DNA of 64,000 nucleotides from Arthrobacter sp. Soil763 (GCF_001428365.1 NZ_LMSH01000004.1:148296-212295), one strand, 5' to 3'. Shown: positions 26,032-35,416, counted from the stretch's first letter. The notes: generated from the sequence alone by a model not told the origin. A program made the numbers and translations.

Positions 26032-29000
26032 ATGAGCCTCAACGGCCCCTCTCTTACCGGCCTGCGGCGCGTCCTCGCCGCGGATGCCACCTTCGCCCGG
26101 GTGGAGGCCGAAGCGTCCCGGCCGTTTGCCGCCCGCAGCGAGGGCTACCAGATCAGCGCCCCGGCCGGGTTGCGCGCGGCGCTGCTCGCGGAGGTCGCAG
26201 ACGGCCTCGCCGCCGGCGCGTCCGACGGCGGTGCCCCGGTCGTGCTGGCCGTCACCGCCACCGGCCGGGAGGCCGAGGACCTCGCCGAGGCGCTGGCGGC
26301 GTTCCTGCCCGCGGACACGGTCGCCGAATTCCCCAGCTGGGAGACCCTGCCGCACGAGCGGCTCTCGCCGCGCTCGGACACCGTGGGCCGCCGGCTCTCG
26401 GTCCTTCGCCGCCTCGCACACCCCGGCAGCGACGGGGGCGCCGCCCTGCGCGTCGTCGTCGCCCCGGTCCGCGCCGTGGTCCAGCCGATCGTGGCCGGGC
26501 TTGGCGAGCTGGTTCCGGTGACCCTCACCGTGGGCCAGGAAGCCCCGTTCGGCGACGTCGTCAAAAGCCTCGCCGACGCCGCCTACGCCCGCGTGGACAT
26601 GGTCACCCGGCGCGGTGAGTTTGCGGTCCGCGGCGGCATGCTGGACGTCTTCCCGCCCACCGAGGACCACCCCATCCGGGTGGAGTTCTTCGGCGACGAG
26701 GTGGAGCAGATGCGCTGGTTCGCCGTCGCCGACCAGCGCTCCCTGTCCGCCCCCGGCGTGCACCACCCCACAGTGCTGCACGCCCCGCCGTGCCGCGAAA
26801 TCCTGATCACCCCCTCGGTCATGTCCAGGGCCGCCAAGCTCAAGGCCGAGCTGCCCGCCGCGGCGGACATGCTGGAGAAGATCGCCGGGGGCATCGCCGT
26901 CGAAGGCATGGAGTCGCTCGCGCCCGTGCTGGTGGACGCCATGGTTCCGCTGCTGGACCAGTTCCCGGCGGGGTCGATCTCGGTGGTCATCGAACCCGAA
27001 AAGGTCCGCACCCGCGCGCACGACCTGGCCGCGACCAACGAAGAGTTCCTCGAGGCCGCCTGGTCCACCGCGTCCGACGGCGGCGCCGCGCCGCTGGACC
27101 TGAGTGCCGCAGCCTCGCAGGCGCTGCACTCGGCCAGCTTCCGCTCCCTGGCCGAGACCCGGTCCACGGCGCTGGAGCACCAGGTTTCCTGGTGGGCGAT
27201 CAGCTCGCTCGCCAGCGACGAGGAGCTGCTGCCTGAGGTCGACGTGCTGAACCTGCGTGCCCGCGAACCGCGCGGATACCAGGGCGACGTGGCCGAGATG
27301 ATGGACTTCATCGGCTCCCATGTGCGGGACCAGTGGCGGGTCGTCGTCGCCACCGAAGGGCCCGGACCCGCCCAGCGCCTGGCCGAACTCTTCCACGACA
27401 ATGACATCCCCTGCGCCCGGGTGGAGTCCCTGGAAGCCGAGCCGCAGCCGGGCCTGATCGAGGTCACCACCGCCTGCGTCGGCCGCGGCTTCGTCCTCGA
27501 CGGGCTCAAGACCGCACTGCTGACCGAGGCGGACCTGCTGGGCCGGACTTCCGCCGGGTCCACCAAGGACATGCGGAAGATGCCCTCCAAGCGGCGCAAC
27601 GCCGTCGACCCGCTGCAGCTGCTGGCCGGGGACTTCGTGGTGCACGAACAGCACGGCATCGGCCGGTTCGTGGAACTGATCCAGCGGAAGGTCGCCGGGG
27701 GAGGCGACGGGGTGCGCGAATACCTCGTGCTCGAATACGCCCCGTCCAAGCGCGGCGCCCCGGGGGACCGGCTCTTCGTGCCCACCGACCAGCTGGACCA
27801 GGTCACCCGCTACGTCGGCGGGGACACCCCGGTGCTGAGCAAGATGGGCGGCTCGGACTGGGCCAGCACCAAGTCCAAGGCCCGCAAGGCGGTCAAGGAG
27901 ATCGCCGGCGAGCTGATCCGGCTCTATTCGGCCCGGATGGCCTCCCGCGGCCACGCCTTCGGCCCGGACACGCCCTGGCAGCGCGAGCTGGAGGAAGCCT
28001 TCCCCTATGTGGAAACCCCGGACCAGCTGACCACCATCAACGAGGTCAAGGCCGACATGGAACGGGAAATCCCGATGGACCGCCTGGTCTCCGGCGACGT
28101 CGGCTACGGCAAGACCGAGATCGCCGTCCGGGCCGCCTTCAAGGCCGTCCAGGACGGCAAGCAGGTCGCCGTGCTGGTGCCCACCACCCTGCTCGCGCAG
28201 CAGCACTACGAAACCTTCACCGAACGGTTCTCCGGCTTCCCGCTGCGGGTCAAGCCGCTGTCCCGCTTCCAGAGCCCGAAGGAGGCCAAGGAAACGGCCG
28301 AGGGGGTCAAGAACGGTGCGGTGGACGTGGTGATCGGCACCCACCGGCTGCTGTCCAAGGACTTTGCCTTCAAGGACCTGGGCCTGGTGATCGTGGACGA
28401 GGAGCAGCGCTTCGGCGTCGAACACAAGGAAGCGCTGAAGAAGATGCGCACCAACGTGGACGTCCTGGCCATGAGCGCCACCCCGATCCCGCGCACCCTG
28501 GAAATGTCGCTGACCGGCATCCGGGAAACCTCCACCCTGGCCACCCCGCCGGAGGAGCGGCACCCGGTGCTGACCTACGTCGGCCCGTACACGGACAAGC
28601 AGACCTCCGCAGCGATCCGGCGTGAGCTGATGCGCGAGGGGCAGGTGTTCTTCGTGCACAACCGCGTCTCCACGATCGAACGCACGGCGGCGAAGATCCG
28701 CGAGCTTGTCCCGGAGGCCCGCGTGGAGGTCGCGCACGGCAAGATGTCCGAGAGCCGGCTGGAGCAGATCATCGTCGACTTCTGGGAGAAGCGCTTCGAC
28801 GTGCTGGTGTGCACCACCATCATCGAGACCGGCCTGGACATCTCCAACGCCAACACCCTGATCGTCGACGGCGCGGACAAGTACGGCCTGTCGCAGCTGC
28901 ACCAGCTGCGCGGGCGGGTCGGCCGCGGCCGGGAACGCGCCTACGCCTACTTCCTCTACCCCTCGGAGAAGCCCCTGGGCGAGGTGGCGCTGGAACGGCT

Positions 29001-29667
29001 CAAGGCCGTCGCGACGCACAACGAACTCGGTGCCGGCATGCAGCTGGCCATGAAGGACCTTGAAATCCGCGGCGCCGGCAACCTGCTCGGCGGTGAACAG
29101 TCCGGCCACATCCAGGGCGTCGGCTTCGACCTCTATATCCGGCTGGTCGGTGAAGCCGTGGCGGACTACCGCGGCGAGGCGGAGGAGAAGGCCGCCGAGA
29201 TGAAGATCGAGCTGCCGGTCAACGCGCACCTGCCGCACGACTACGTGCCCGGCGAGAGGCTGCGGCTGGAGGCCTACCGCAAGCTGGCCGCCGCGCTGAC
29301 CCACGAGGCGATCGACGAGGTCCAGGCCGAACTCGTGGACCGGTACGGCGAGCTGCCGCTGCCGGCCCAGAACCTCGTCGCCGTGGCCCGTTTCCGGGTC
29401 GGGGCGCGCGAGGCCGGCCTGACCGACGTCGCCCTGCAGGGGAACTTCATCAAGTTCTCCCCGGCGCAGCTGCCCGAGTCCAAGCTGATGCGGCTGGCCC
29501 GGATGTACCCCGGCTCGCAGGCCAAGCCGGCCCTGGACGCGGTCCTGATCCCCAAGCCCAAGACGGCCCGGATCGGCGGCCGCGACCTGCAGGACGCCGA
29601 GATCCTGGCCTGGGCGAACAGCGTGATCGAGGCGATCTTCTCCGACGCCCCGCTCTCCGTGGGCTAG
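26032..29667 (+). CDS. mfd: Transcription-repair coupling factor Mfd
   Basis: Mfd removes RNA polymerase stalled at DNA lesions and recruits UvrABC. The 1211-residue protein contains the UvrB-homology region at the N-terminus and the RNA polymerase-interacting domain (GDFVVHEQHGIGRFVELIQR, about residue 535). The translocase motors have Walker A GDVGYGKTE around K694, DEEQ near 788, SATPIPRTLEMS and QLHQLRGRVGRG, and a C-terminal TRCF domain follows. The ATG at 26032 follows CCAGGAG. It diverges from the SDR/DUF2867 gene across about 218 bases. Confidence 0.97.
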   Translation: MSLNGPSLTGLRRVLAADATFARVEAEASRPFAARSEGYQISAPAGLRAALLAEVADGLAAGASDGGAPVVLAVTATGREAEDLAEALAAFLPADTVAEFPSWETLPHERLSPRSDTVGRRLSVLRRLAHPGSDGGAALRVVVAPVRAVVQPIVAGLGELVPVTLTVGQEAPFGDVVKSLADAAYARVDMVTRRGEFAVRGGMLDVFPPTEDHPIRVEFFGDEVEQMRWFAVADQRSLSAPGVHHPTVLHAPPCREILITPSVMSRAAKLKAELPAAADMLEKIAGGIAVEGMESLAPVLVDAMVPLLDQFPAGSISVVIEPEKVRTRAHDLAATNEEFLEAAWSTASDGGAAPLDLSAAASQALHSASFRSLAETRSTALEHQVSWWAISSLASDEELLPEVDVLNLRAREPRGYQGDVAEMMDFIGSHVRDQWRVVVATEGPGPAQRLAELFHDNDIPCARVESLEAEPQPGLIEVTTACVGRGFVLDGLKTALLTEADLLGRTSAGSTKDMRKMPSKRRNAVDPLQLLAGDFVVHEQHGIGRFVELIQRKVAGGGDGVREYLVLEYAPSKRGAPGDRLFVPTDQLDQVTRYVGGDTPVLSKMGGSDWASTKSKARKAVKEIAGELIRLYSARMASRGHAFGPDTPWQRELEEAFPYVETPDQLTTINEVKADMEREIPMDRLVSGDVGYGKTEIAVRAAFKAVQDGKQVAVLVPTTLLAQQHYETFTERFSGFPLRVKPLSRFQSPKEAKETAEGVKNGAVDVVIGTHRLLSKDFAFKDLGLVIVDEEQRFGVEHKEALKKMRTNVDVLAMSATPIPRTLEMSLTGIRETSTLATPPEERHPVLTYVGPYTDKQTSAAIRRELMREGQVFFVHNRVSTIERTAAKIRELVPEARVEVAHGKMSESRLEQIIVDFWEKRFDVLVCTTIIETGLDISNANTLIVDGADKYGLSQLHQLRGRVGRGRERAYAYFLYPSEKPLGEVALERLKAVATHNELGAGMQLAMKDLEIRGAGNLLGGEQSGHIQGVGFDLYIRLVGEAVADYRGEAEEKAAEMKIELPVNAHLPHDYVPGERLRLEAYRKLAAALTHEAIDEVQAELVDRYGELPLPAQNLVAVARFRVGAREAGLTDVALQGNFIKFSPAQLPESKLMRLARMYPGSQAKPALDAVLIPKPKTARIGGRDLQDAEILAWANSVIEAIFSDAPLSVG

Positions 29668-29670
29668 CCC

Positions 29671-30501
29671 GTGATGGGAGGACACCACGCCGCGTCCGGG
29701 GCCGCGGCGTGGGTGGCGATTGCCTCGACCGGGCCGTACGCGCTGGGCTGGTATCCGCTGGACCCCACCGGGATTGTGATCGGCGGGATGGCGACGGCGG
29801 GCACGGCCCTGGTCTGCGACTGGGACCACCGCTCGAGCACGGTCGCGCACGCGCTGCCGCCGCTGTCGAACCTGATCGCGGTGGGGATCGAGAACGCCTC
29901 CGGCGGCCACCGCCAAGGCACCCACTCGGTGCTCGGCGCGGCGTTCTTCGTGCTCCTCGCCGCGCTGGCCGGGAAGATCCAGCTGCAGACCGACTGGGGC
30001 CTGCTGTCCGTGGGCGCCGGGCTGCTGTGCATGTTCATGATCAACATCGCCGCGAAGGCATTGAAGCTGTTCCCCAAGTACGGCGTGGTGAGCAACTGGA
30101 TCTTCGCGCTCGCCATGGCCGGCCTGGTGACCTGGTTCGCCCCGCACCAGTGGTCCTGGCTGCCGGTATCCATGCTCACCGGCGTGCTGGTGCACATCGT
30201 GGGTGACATGATCACCACCGGCGGAGTGCCGCTGCTCTGGCCGGTGGTGGTCAAGCCGCCCAAGGTCCTGCGCAGGCTGCCGGTGGTCAAGGACATCTGG
30301 AAGGCGAACGGGGCGTTCTCCATCCCGCTGCTGGGCCGGGCCGGATCACGGCGCGAATGGTTCGTGCTCATCCCGGTCAGCGCCTACGCGATGATCGGCC
30401 TCTTCTCCGCCGGGCTGGCAGTGGCCAAGGGGCACTTCCCGGCCGCGCTCGCGTTCGGCACCGCCCTCATCGACCGCCTGCTGGGGTCCGTCGGCGGGTA
30501 G
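29671..30501 (+). CDS. YdjM-like inner-membrane metal-dependent hydrolase family protein
   Basis: A 276-residue integral membrane protein. It begins MGGHHAASGAAAWVAIAS, with the paired His motif and later WDHRSS...GGHRQGTHSVLGAAFF, matching the YdjM/DUF457 family annotated as membrane-bound metal-dependent hydrolases. At least five hydrophobic segments follow. Activity is unproven for most members; the E. coli member is SOS-controlled. A GTG at 29671 or ATG at 29674 can start it, three to six bases after mfd, so it is probably co-transcribed with that repair gene. Confidence 0.8.
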   Translation: MMGGHHAASGAAAWVAIASTGPYALGWYPLDPTGIVIGGMATAGTALVCDWDHRSSTVAHALPPLSNLIAVGIENASGGHRQGTHSVLGAAFFVLLAALAGKIQLQTDWGLLSVGAGLLCMFMINIAAKALKLFPKYGVVSNWIFALAMAGLVTWFAPHQWSWLPVSMLTGVLVHIVGDMITTGGVPLLWPVVVKPPKVLRRLPVVKDIWKANGAFSIPLLGRAGSRREWFVLIPVSAYAMIGLFSAGLAVAKGHFPAALAFGTALIDRLLGSVGG

Positions 30502-30532
30502 GGCCCGACGTCGGCCCTTGCCGTTTTCGCTA

Positions 30533-30582
30533 CGGTTTCGGACCGGCGCACCCCGGGCCCCGGGTGCGTAGGTCCGAAACCG
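30533..30582 (+). terminator. Nested quasi-palindromic hairpin after the YdjM-like gene
   Basis: Outer arms CGGTTTCGGACC and GGTCCGAAACCG pair perfectly over 12 bp. Inside, CGCACCC and GGGTGCG pair over 7 bp with two small mismatched bulges between the stems. It begins 31 bases after the stop codon. The structure could act on either strand. Confidence 0.65.
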
Positions 30583-30644
30583 CCGCGTGTTTCCGGATCC
30601 GGCGCGAAAAGAGGCGCCGCGCGGGCACGGAGCGGCTTAAACGA

Positions 30645-30672
30645 CTGAAGCCCCGGCGAACCGGGGCTTCAG
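30645..30672. terminator. Bidirectional-type hairpin between convergent genes
   Basis: A perfect 12-bp stem CTGAAGCCCCGG / CCGGGGCTTCAG around a CGAA tetraloop. It lies between the plus-strand YdjM-like gene and the minus-strand small membrane protein ending at 30685, so it can serve the latter. Confidence 0.8.
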
Positions 30673-30684
30673 GGTAAGACGTAT

Positions 30685-30909
30685 TTAGCTTTCGCCCGCG
30701 GAATCCGAGCGGCCCGTGATCGTCTGCGGGATCCAGAACGCCAGCGCGAACAGGCCCAGGCAGACAGCCATCGGCCACGGGTTGCCGAGCGTGAGGAAGG
30801 ACAGCGAGTACAGGGCGCCGAAGAACAGAGCCATCATCAGGACAAACAGCAGGACGCTGGATGCCAGGCTGCTCTCGCCGCGGCGGGTCTTGGTGTTGTT
30901 GCTGGACAT
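30685..30909 (-). CDS. Small two-helix membrane protein, unknown function
   Basis: 74 residues with a polar N-terminus (MSSNNTKTRRGESS) and two hydrophobic helices (VLLFVLMMALFFGALYSLSFL and WPMAVCLGLFALAFWIPQ). An AGGAGGAA-type Shine-Dalgarno precedes the ATG at 30909. I do not recognise the family. It lies about 60 bases downstream of deoC on the same strand and ends before a strong hairpin. Confidence 0.75.
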   Translation of the reverse strand: MSSNNTKTRRGESSLASSVLLFVLMMALFFGALYSLSFLTLGNPWPMAVCLGLFALAFWIPQTITGRSDSAGES

Positions 30910-30972
30910 TCGTTCCTCCTCGGCCCCGGGGGGCTCAAAACTGTGGCGTCAGCCTCTTGTGCCGGCGCGCGG

Positions 30973-31713
30973 TCAGTACGCGGACGAACCCTGTTCACCC
31001 TTGACGATCGCGATGCCGGAGCTGGCGCCAATACGTGTTGCACCTGCAGCAATCATAGCCTGAGCGTCGGCGAGCGAGCGCACGCCGCCGGAGGCCTTGA
31101 CGCCGAGGTCCGGGCCCACGGTGCGGCGCATGAGAGCGATGTCCTCGACCGTGGCGCCGCCGCCGTTGAAGCCCGTGGACGTCTTCACGAAGTCCGCGCC
31201 GGCCTCGACGGCGGCCTCGCAGGCCAGGACTTTCTGGTCGTCATTGAGCAGTGAGGTCTCGATGATGACCTTCAGGATGGCGTCGCCGCCGTGGACTGCC
31301 TCGGCCACGGCGCGGATGTCGTCCACCAGGGCGCCCTTGTCATTGGCGCGCGCGGCCGCGATGTTGATGACCATGTCCACTTCGTCGGCGCCGTCGAGCA
31401 CCGCGCCGCGGGCTTCGAAGGCCTTCACGTCGCTGGGTGTTGCGCCCAGCGGGAACCCGACCACGGAGCAGGTCAGCACGCCGGAACCGCGGAGCGCCGT
31501 CTTCACGGTCTTGACCCAGACGGGGTTCACGCAGACCGACTTGAACTGGTACTCGGCCGCCTCGGCGCAGACCTTCAGGACCTCGGCCTCACTGGCCTCC
31601 GGCTTGAGCAGGGTGTGGTCGATGAACGCGGCAATGTTTCCGGCAGTGCCCGCGGCGGTGCCCGGGGTCTCGCTGCCGGCGGCGCCGGCGGCCGTGGTGG
31701 CTTCGTTGCTCAT
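30973..31713 (-). CDS. deoC: Deoxyribose-phosphate aldolase
   Basis: DeoC cleaves 2-deoxyribose-5-phosphate to acetaldehyde and glyceraldehyde-3-phosphate in deoxynucleoside catabolism. The 246-residue protein has the class I aldolase barrel: [19 protein letters not shown], and the Schiff-base lysine K177 in [15 protein letters not shown]. The second catalytic lysine is K206 in VKASGGVRS. The ATG at 31713 has AAAGGGA upstream. The first 25 residues are an Ala/Gly/Thr-rich extension. Together with the nearby mutase and purine nucleoside phosphorylase it completes a route from deoxynucleosides to glycolysis. Confidence 0.95.
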   Translation of the reverse strand: MSNEATTAAGAAGSETPGTAAGTAGNIAAFIDHTLLKPEASEAEVLKVCAEAAEYQFKSVCVNPVWVKTVKTALRGSGVLTCSVVGFPLGATPSDVKAFEARGAVLDGADEVDMVINIAAARANDKGALVDDIRAVAEAVHGGDAILKVIIETSLLNDDQKVLACEAAVEAGADFVKTSTGFNGGGATVEDIALMRRTVGPDLGVKASGGVRSLADAQAMIAAGATRIGASSGIAIVKGEQGSSAY

Positions 31714-31827
31714 GGTCGTCCCTTTCGTGGCGGAACCGGACCGTCCCCGGCCCATCCTGCTGACACGGCGTGTGTCCTTGCTTGTCAGTGCACCATCTTG
31801 CCATAACGCGCCCGGCCGACGCCGGTC

Positions 31828-32703
31828 CTACGCCGCGTCCGCGAGGGGCGCCGAGAGGGCCGCCTCAAGCAACCCGGCGGCGCACGCACCGGCGGCGGTT
31901 GCCGCGGCCGCGAGCAGGCCCAGACGGACGCCGTCGAAGGCCGCGGCGTCGCCGAGGGCCCAGATGCCCGGCACTGAGGTGCGGTAGTCGGGTCCCACGG
32001 CTATCCCGCCCTGCGCCGCAGTGGCCAGGCCGGCGGTGGCCGCCAGGCTGTCCCGGGCCACCCGCTCCTCGGCGAGGACCACCAGGTCTCCGCTCATGCT
32101 GGAGCCGTCGTCGAACACGATCCCGGCAGCGGGGAGCGCCGAGCCGGCGAGGGTGGGTAGGACCGCAGCCGGGCGCACGGTGGTGCGGACCGGGCGGACG
32201 CCGCGGGCCCGCAGCACCGCTTCGGCCTGGCCCGCGGCGGTGCCGGTGCCCACGAGGATGCCCAGCGGCCGGCGGCCGAGGACCCGGGTCACGTCCCTGA
32301 CCGCGTCCCCGAGGCGGGTGGCATCATCAATGGTGGAGTAGCTCAGGCACCGGGCCGCGCCCTCGATCGGGGCGTGCGCGGGGGCCGATCCGGTAGCGAT
32401 CACCAACTGGTCGTAGCCGAGCTCAAGGCCGTCGGCCGTCGTCACCCTGCGCGCTTCGGCGTCGATGAAACTGGCCGGCTGGCCGAACCGGACGGAGACC
32501 TGTGGCAGGAGCGCCAGGTCGAGCAGTTCCTCCGGGGCGTCGTCGCGGTTGCTCAGCACCGTGATGGCGCCGGCGAACGGGGTGCGGATGAGCCGGCGGA
32601 CCAGGGCCTGCGACGCCGGGCCGGCCCCGGCGATCACGATGCGCGGCCGCGCCGGGGATCCGGCGGGGGCGGTGGAGGTGGCGGACGCTTCCGTGACGGA
32701 CAT
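31828..32703 (-). CDS. Short FAD-dependent pyridine nucleotide oxidoreductase-like protein
   Basis: 291 residues of the pyridine-nucleotide disulfide oxidoreductase fold. The FAD-binding strand is RIVIAGAGPASQALVRRL (the third glycine of GxGxxG is replaced by serine), followed by ATGSAPA, a second nucleotide-binding segment (LGILVGTGTAAGQAEAVL) and WALGDAAAF. It resembles the N-terminal FAD part of NirB-like nitrite reductases but lacks the later domains and any redox-active CxxC. At about 290 residues it is shorter than stand-alone enzymes of this class (350-400). The ATG at 32703 follows AAAGGG. Substrate and partner unknown. Confidence 0.75.
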   Translation of the reverse strand: MSVTEASATSTAPAGSPARPRIVIAGAGPASQALVRRLIRTPFAGAITVLSNRDDAPEELLDLALLPQVSVRFGQPASFIDAEARRVTTADGLELGYDQLVIATGSAPAHAPIEGAARCLSYSTIDDATRLGDAVRDVTRVLGRRPLGILVGTGTAAGQAEAVLRARGVRPVRTTVRPAAVLPTLAGSALPAAGIVFDDGSSMSGDLVVLAEERVARDSLAATAGLATAAQGGIAVGPDYRTSVPGIWALGDAAAFDGVRLGLLAAAATAAGACAAGLLEAALSAPLADAA

Positions 32704-32828
32704 GTGCTGGCCCTTTCGCTGGTGGGCCGGATGTGGCCCGTGTTCTTGATGTTCCCCAGCGTAGGGGTCCGCCTTTTCCGGCAGATTTCCGCGGTGTTGC
32801 AGTATTTTCGCGGTTCGTTCGCCAGTTG

Positions 32829-32842
32829 TTACCAAGTGGTAA
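32829..32842. promoter_or_regulatory. Palindrome upstream of the FAD oxidoreductase gene
   Basis: TTACCA-AG-TGGTAA is a perfect inverted repeat about 125 bases upstream of the start at 32703 and 38 bases from the end of the mutase gene. It could be an operator for a dimeric regulator. Confidence 0.35.
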
Positions 32843-32879
32843 TGCCGTGCGTCACACGCGGATCCGTAAGCCGCCGAGG

Positions 32880-34649
32880 TCAGAGCCCCAGCGCCTCGCG
32901 GACGTCGGCCAGCACGCCGTCCAGGGCGGCGCGGGCCTCGAGCCGGGCCTGCGGCAGCTCCGCGGCGGACCCGACGCTGCGGATCACTTCCAGGTAGCAC
33001 TTGAGCTTCGGTTCCGTGCCGCTGGGGCGGATGATCACGCGGCTGCGGTCCTTGGTCAGGTAGAGCAGCCCGTCGGTGGGCGGGAGCTGCTCGCTGCCCT
33101 CCGCCAGGTCCGCGGCGGTTTCGACGGCGGAGCCGCCGAACGATTCGGGCGGGCTGACCCGCAGCCGGTTCATCATGGCGTCCAGCAGGCCCAGGTCTGC
33201 GACCCGGATGCTGAGCTGGTCGCTGGCGTGCAGGCCGTGCACCAGGTACAGCTCGTCCAGGGTGTCGAAGATGGTCTTGCCGTCGGCTTTCGCGGCGGCC
33301 GCGAGTTCGGCGATCAGCACCGCGGCGGAGATCCCGTCCTTGTCCCGCACCAGCGAAGGGGCGACGCAGTAGCCCAGCGCCTCCTCGTAGCCGTAGAGCA
33401 GTCCGGGGACCCGGGCGATCCACTTGAAGCCGGTCAGCGTTTCCTCGTGCGCGTAGCCCGCCGCTGCGGCAATCCGGGCCAGCAGCCGGGAGGAGACGAT
33501 CGAGTTCGCGAAGACCCCGGCGGCGGCTCCGGTACCGGTGGCGGCACCGGGGGCTCCGGCGTCACCGGCCGCGAGCCGGGCCACCACATGGGCCCCCAGC
33601 AGGGCGCCGACCTCGTCGCCGCGCAGCATCCGCCAGGCGCCGGTATCGGGGTCCTTGGCGGCCACGGCGGCACGGTCCGCGTCGGGGTCGTTGGCGATCA
33701 CGATGTCCGCATCGACGCGGGCTGCGGTCTCCAGGGCGAGGTCCAGGGCGCCGGGCTCCTCGGGGTTCGGGAAATTCACGGTGGGGAAGTCGGGGTCCGG
33801 GGCGGCCTGCTCGGCGACCAGGGTGACGTCGGCGAAGCCCGCGGCCTCAAGGACCGCCACGGCCGTTTCCCCGCCGACACCGTGCATCGGCGTCAGGACG
33901 ATTTTCAGGTCGCGGGCCGGGAACTGCGCGGGATCGGCGAGGGCGGCGACGGCGGCACGGTAGTCGGCGGCGATGGATGCATCCAGCACCGTCCACCCGT
34001 CCGTGGCGAGCGCGATGGTTTCCAGGGGGCCGACGGCGTCGATCTGCGCGGCGATGAGCGCGTCGTACGGCGCCACGATCTGGGCGCCGCGGCCGCTGTC
34101 CTCGACGGCGTGGCGGCCCAGATACACCTTGTAGCCGTTGTCCTGCGGCGGGTTGTGGCTGGCGGTGACCATGACCCCGCCGTCGCACTCCAGCGCCCGT
34201 ACCGCGTAGGCCAGCAGCGGCGTCGGCAGCGCGGCGGGCATCAGGAACGTCTCGATGCCGGCAGCGGTGAAGATCGCGGCGGTTTCTTCGGCGAAGATGT
34301 CCGAGTTGTAGCGGGCGTCGTAGCCGACGACGGCGCGCGGCCGGGCGCCGGGGGCGGCCTCGGCAACGGCGCGGGTGAGGAAGGCCGCGAATCCTGCGGC
34401 GGCCCGGCGCACCACGACGCGGTTCATCCGGTTGGGCCCCGCGCCGAGGGCGGCACGAAGGCCTGCGGTGCCGAACTGGAGGGTGCCGTTGAAGCTGTCG
34501 GCCAGTTCCTGCCGGGCGGCGGCGACGCCGTCGCCGGCGAGGCCCGCCAGTTCGGTCAGGGCGGCGGCGGTGGCGGGATCCGGGTCTTGGGCGGCCCACG
34601 CGCGGGCGTCGCTCAACAGTTGGGTCAGTGCGGCATCGGAAGACGTCAT
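32880..34649 (-). CDS. Phospho-sugar mutase (phosphomannomutase/phosphoglucomutase family, PmmB/PGM2-like)
   Basis: A 589-residue alpha-D-phosphohexomutase. The active serine motif is VMVTASHNPPQDNGYKVY, the metal loop is NDPDADR and the sugar loop GDEVGALLG, with SGTEPKLKCYLEV in the phosphate-binding domain. The length and the N-terminal FGTAGLRA motif fit the PGM2/PmmB subgroup, which includes phosphopentomutases. Placement beside purine nucleoside phosphorylase and deoC favours interconverting ribose-1- and ribose-5-phosphates (inference). The ATG at 34649 is preferred over a TTG three codons earlier. It overlaps nothing and is divergent from the Rrf2 gene. Confidence 0.9.
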   Translation of the reverse strand: MTSSDAALTQLLSDARAWAAQDPDPATAAALTELAGLAGDGVAAARQELADSFNGTLQFGTAGLRAALGAGPNRMNRVVVRRAAAGFAAFLTRAVAEAAPGARPRAVVGYDARYNSDIFAEETAAIFTAAGIETFLMPAALPTPLLAYAVRALECDGGVMVTASHNPPQDNGYKVYLGRHAVEDSGRGAQIVAPYDALIAAQIDAVGPLETIALATDGWTVLDASIAADYRAAVAALADPAQFPARDLKIVLTPMHGVGGETAVAVLEAAGFADVTLVAEQAAPDPDFPTVNFPNPEEPGALDLALETAARVDADIVIANDPDADRAAVAAKDPDTGAWRMLRGDEVGALLGAHVVARLAAGDAGAPGAATGTGAAAGVFANSIVSSRLLARIAAAAGYAHEETLTGFKWIARVPGLLYGYEEALGYCVAPSLVRDKDGISAAVLIAELAAAAKADGKTIFDTLDELYLVHGLHASDQLSIRVADLGLLDAMMNRLRVSPPESFGGSAVETAADLAEGSEQLPPTDGLLYLTKDRSRVIIRPSGTEPKLKCYLEVIRSVGSAAELPQARLEARAALDGVLADVREALGL

Positions 34650-34869
34650 GGGTACCAAACTAGCGCCAAATCCGGGCCCGGTGCGCCCCGACAGGCGCGG
34701 GCGGGTCAGCGGGCAGGAACCCCGCGGCAGGGATCGCGGCCGGGCCCGGGGACAAATCTCTTCCCGGTTGCCTTCCCGCCGCAGGGCTTCCGAAGGATCT
34801 GCGCAGGATGGTCCCCGGGGAGCCGCCGCTCATTGACACCGAATTTTCCGGACACGTAGCGTCTGGAAT

Positions 34870-35352
34870 ATGAAAATGGGTCGAGGGGTCGAGTGGGCAC
34901 TGCACGCCTGCGTCAACATGTCCTGGACGCCGGCCGGGGAGGCCGTCAACAGCGCCCGGCTGGCGGCGTTCTACCAGCTCCCCGCCGCCTACCTGAACAA
35001 GCAGCTCCAGGCCCTGGTCCGTGCCGGGATCCTCACCTCTGTCTCGGGACCCCGCGGCGGATTCCACCTGGCCCGGCGACCGGAGAGCATCAGCGTGCTG
35101 GATGTGGTGCTGGCACTGGAGGGGCAGGAACCGAACTTCCGCTGCGAAGCCATCCTGGGCGATGTCCCGGACGCGGACCGGCAGGAGAACTTTGTCCGGA
35201 CCTGCCTGATCTCCCAGACCATGCGCCAGGCGGAGCTGGCCTGGCGGCAGGCGCTGGCGCGCCAGACGATCGCCGGGGTCGCCGAATCCATGGAGCGGCG
35301 GTTCCCGGGGGACCGGGAGCGGGCCGTGACGCACCTGGCCGCCGGAGCCTAA
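34870..35352 (+). CDS. Rrf2 family transcriptional regulator
   Basis: 160 residues. The winged-helix part covers VEWALHACVNMSWTPAG through YLNKQLQALVRAGILTSVSGPRGGFHLAR, with the Rrf2-type wing GPRGGF. Cysteines C92 (FRCEAI) and C112 (VRTC) lie in the region where Rrf2 proteins bind an Fe-S cluster or sense redox, but their 20-residue spacing is wider than the usual clustered trio, so cluster binding is uncertain. ATG at 34870 or 34876. It diverges from the mutase gene and is convergent with purine nucleoside phosphorylase. Confidence 0.87.
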   Translation: MKMGRGVEWALHACVNMSWTPAGEAVNSARLAAFYQLPAAYLNKQLQALVRAGILTSVSGPRGGFHLARRPESISVLDVVLALEGQEPNFRCEAILGDVPDADRQENFVRTCLISQTMRQAELAWRQALARQTIAGVAESMERRFPGDRERAVTHLAAGA

Positions 35353-35371
35353 GCCGACGCGGGCCAACCCC

Positions 35372-35416
35372 GCCCAGCAGCCGGCCGCCCAGCAGCCGGC
35401 CGCCCAGCAGCCGACG
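35372..35416. repeat. 15-bp tandem repeat, about three copies
   Basis: GCCCAGCAGCCGGCC repeats directly at 35372, 35387 and, imperfectly, 35402. It fills the short gap between the convergent Rrf2 and purine nucleoside phosphorylase genes. Likely a slippage-prone minisatellite. Confidence 0.8.

Noticed and set aside
26026..30195. A 1389-codon open frame on the minus strand
   Set aside because: It runs antisense to mfd and part of the next gene, is rich in His/Gln/Val/Gly as expected for the complement of GC-rich coding DNA, and matches no family. High GC leaves few stop codons in shadow frames.
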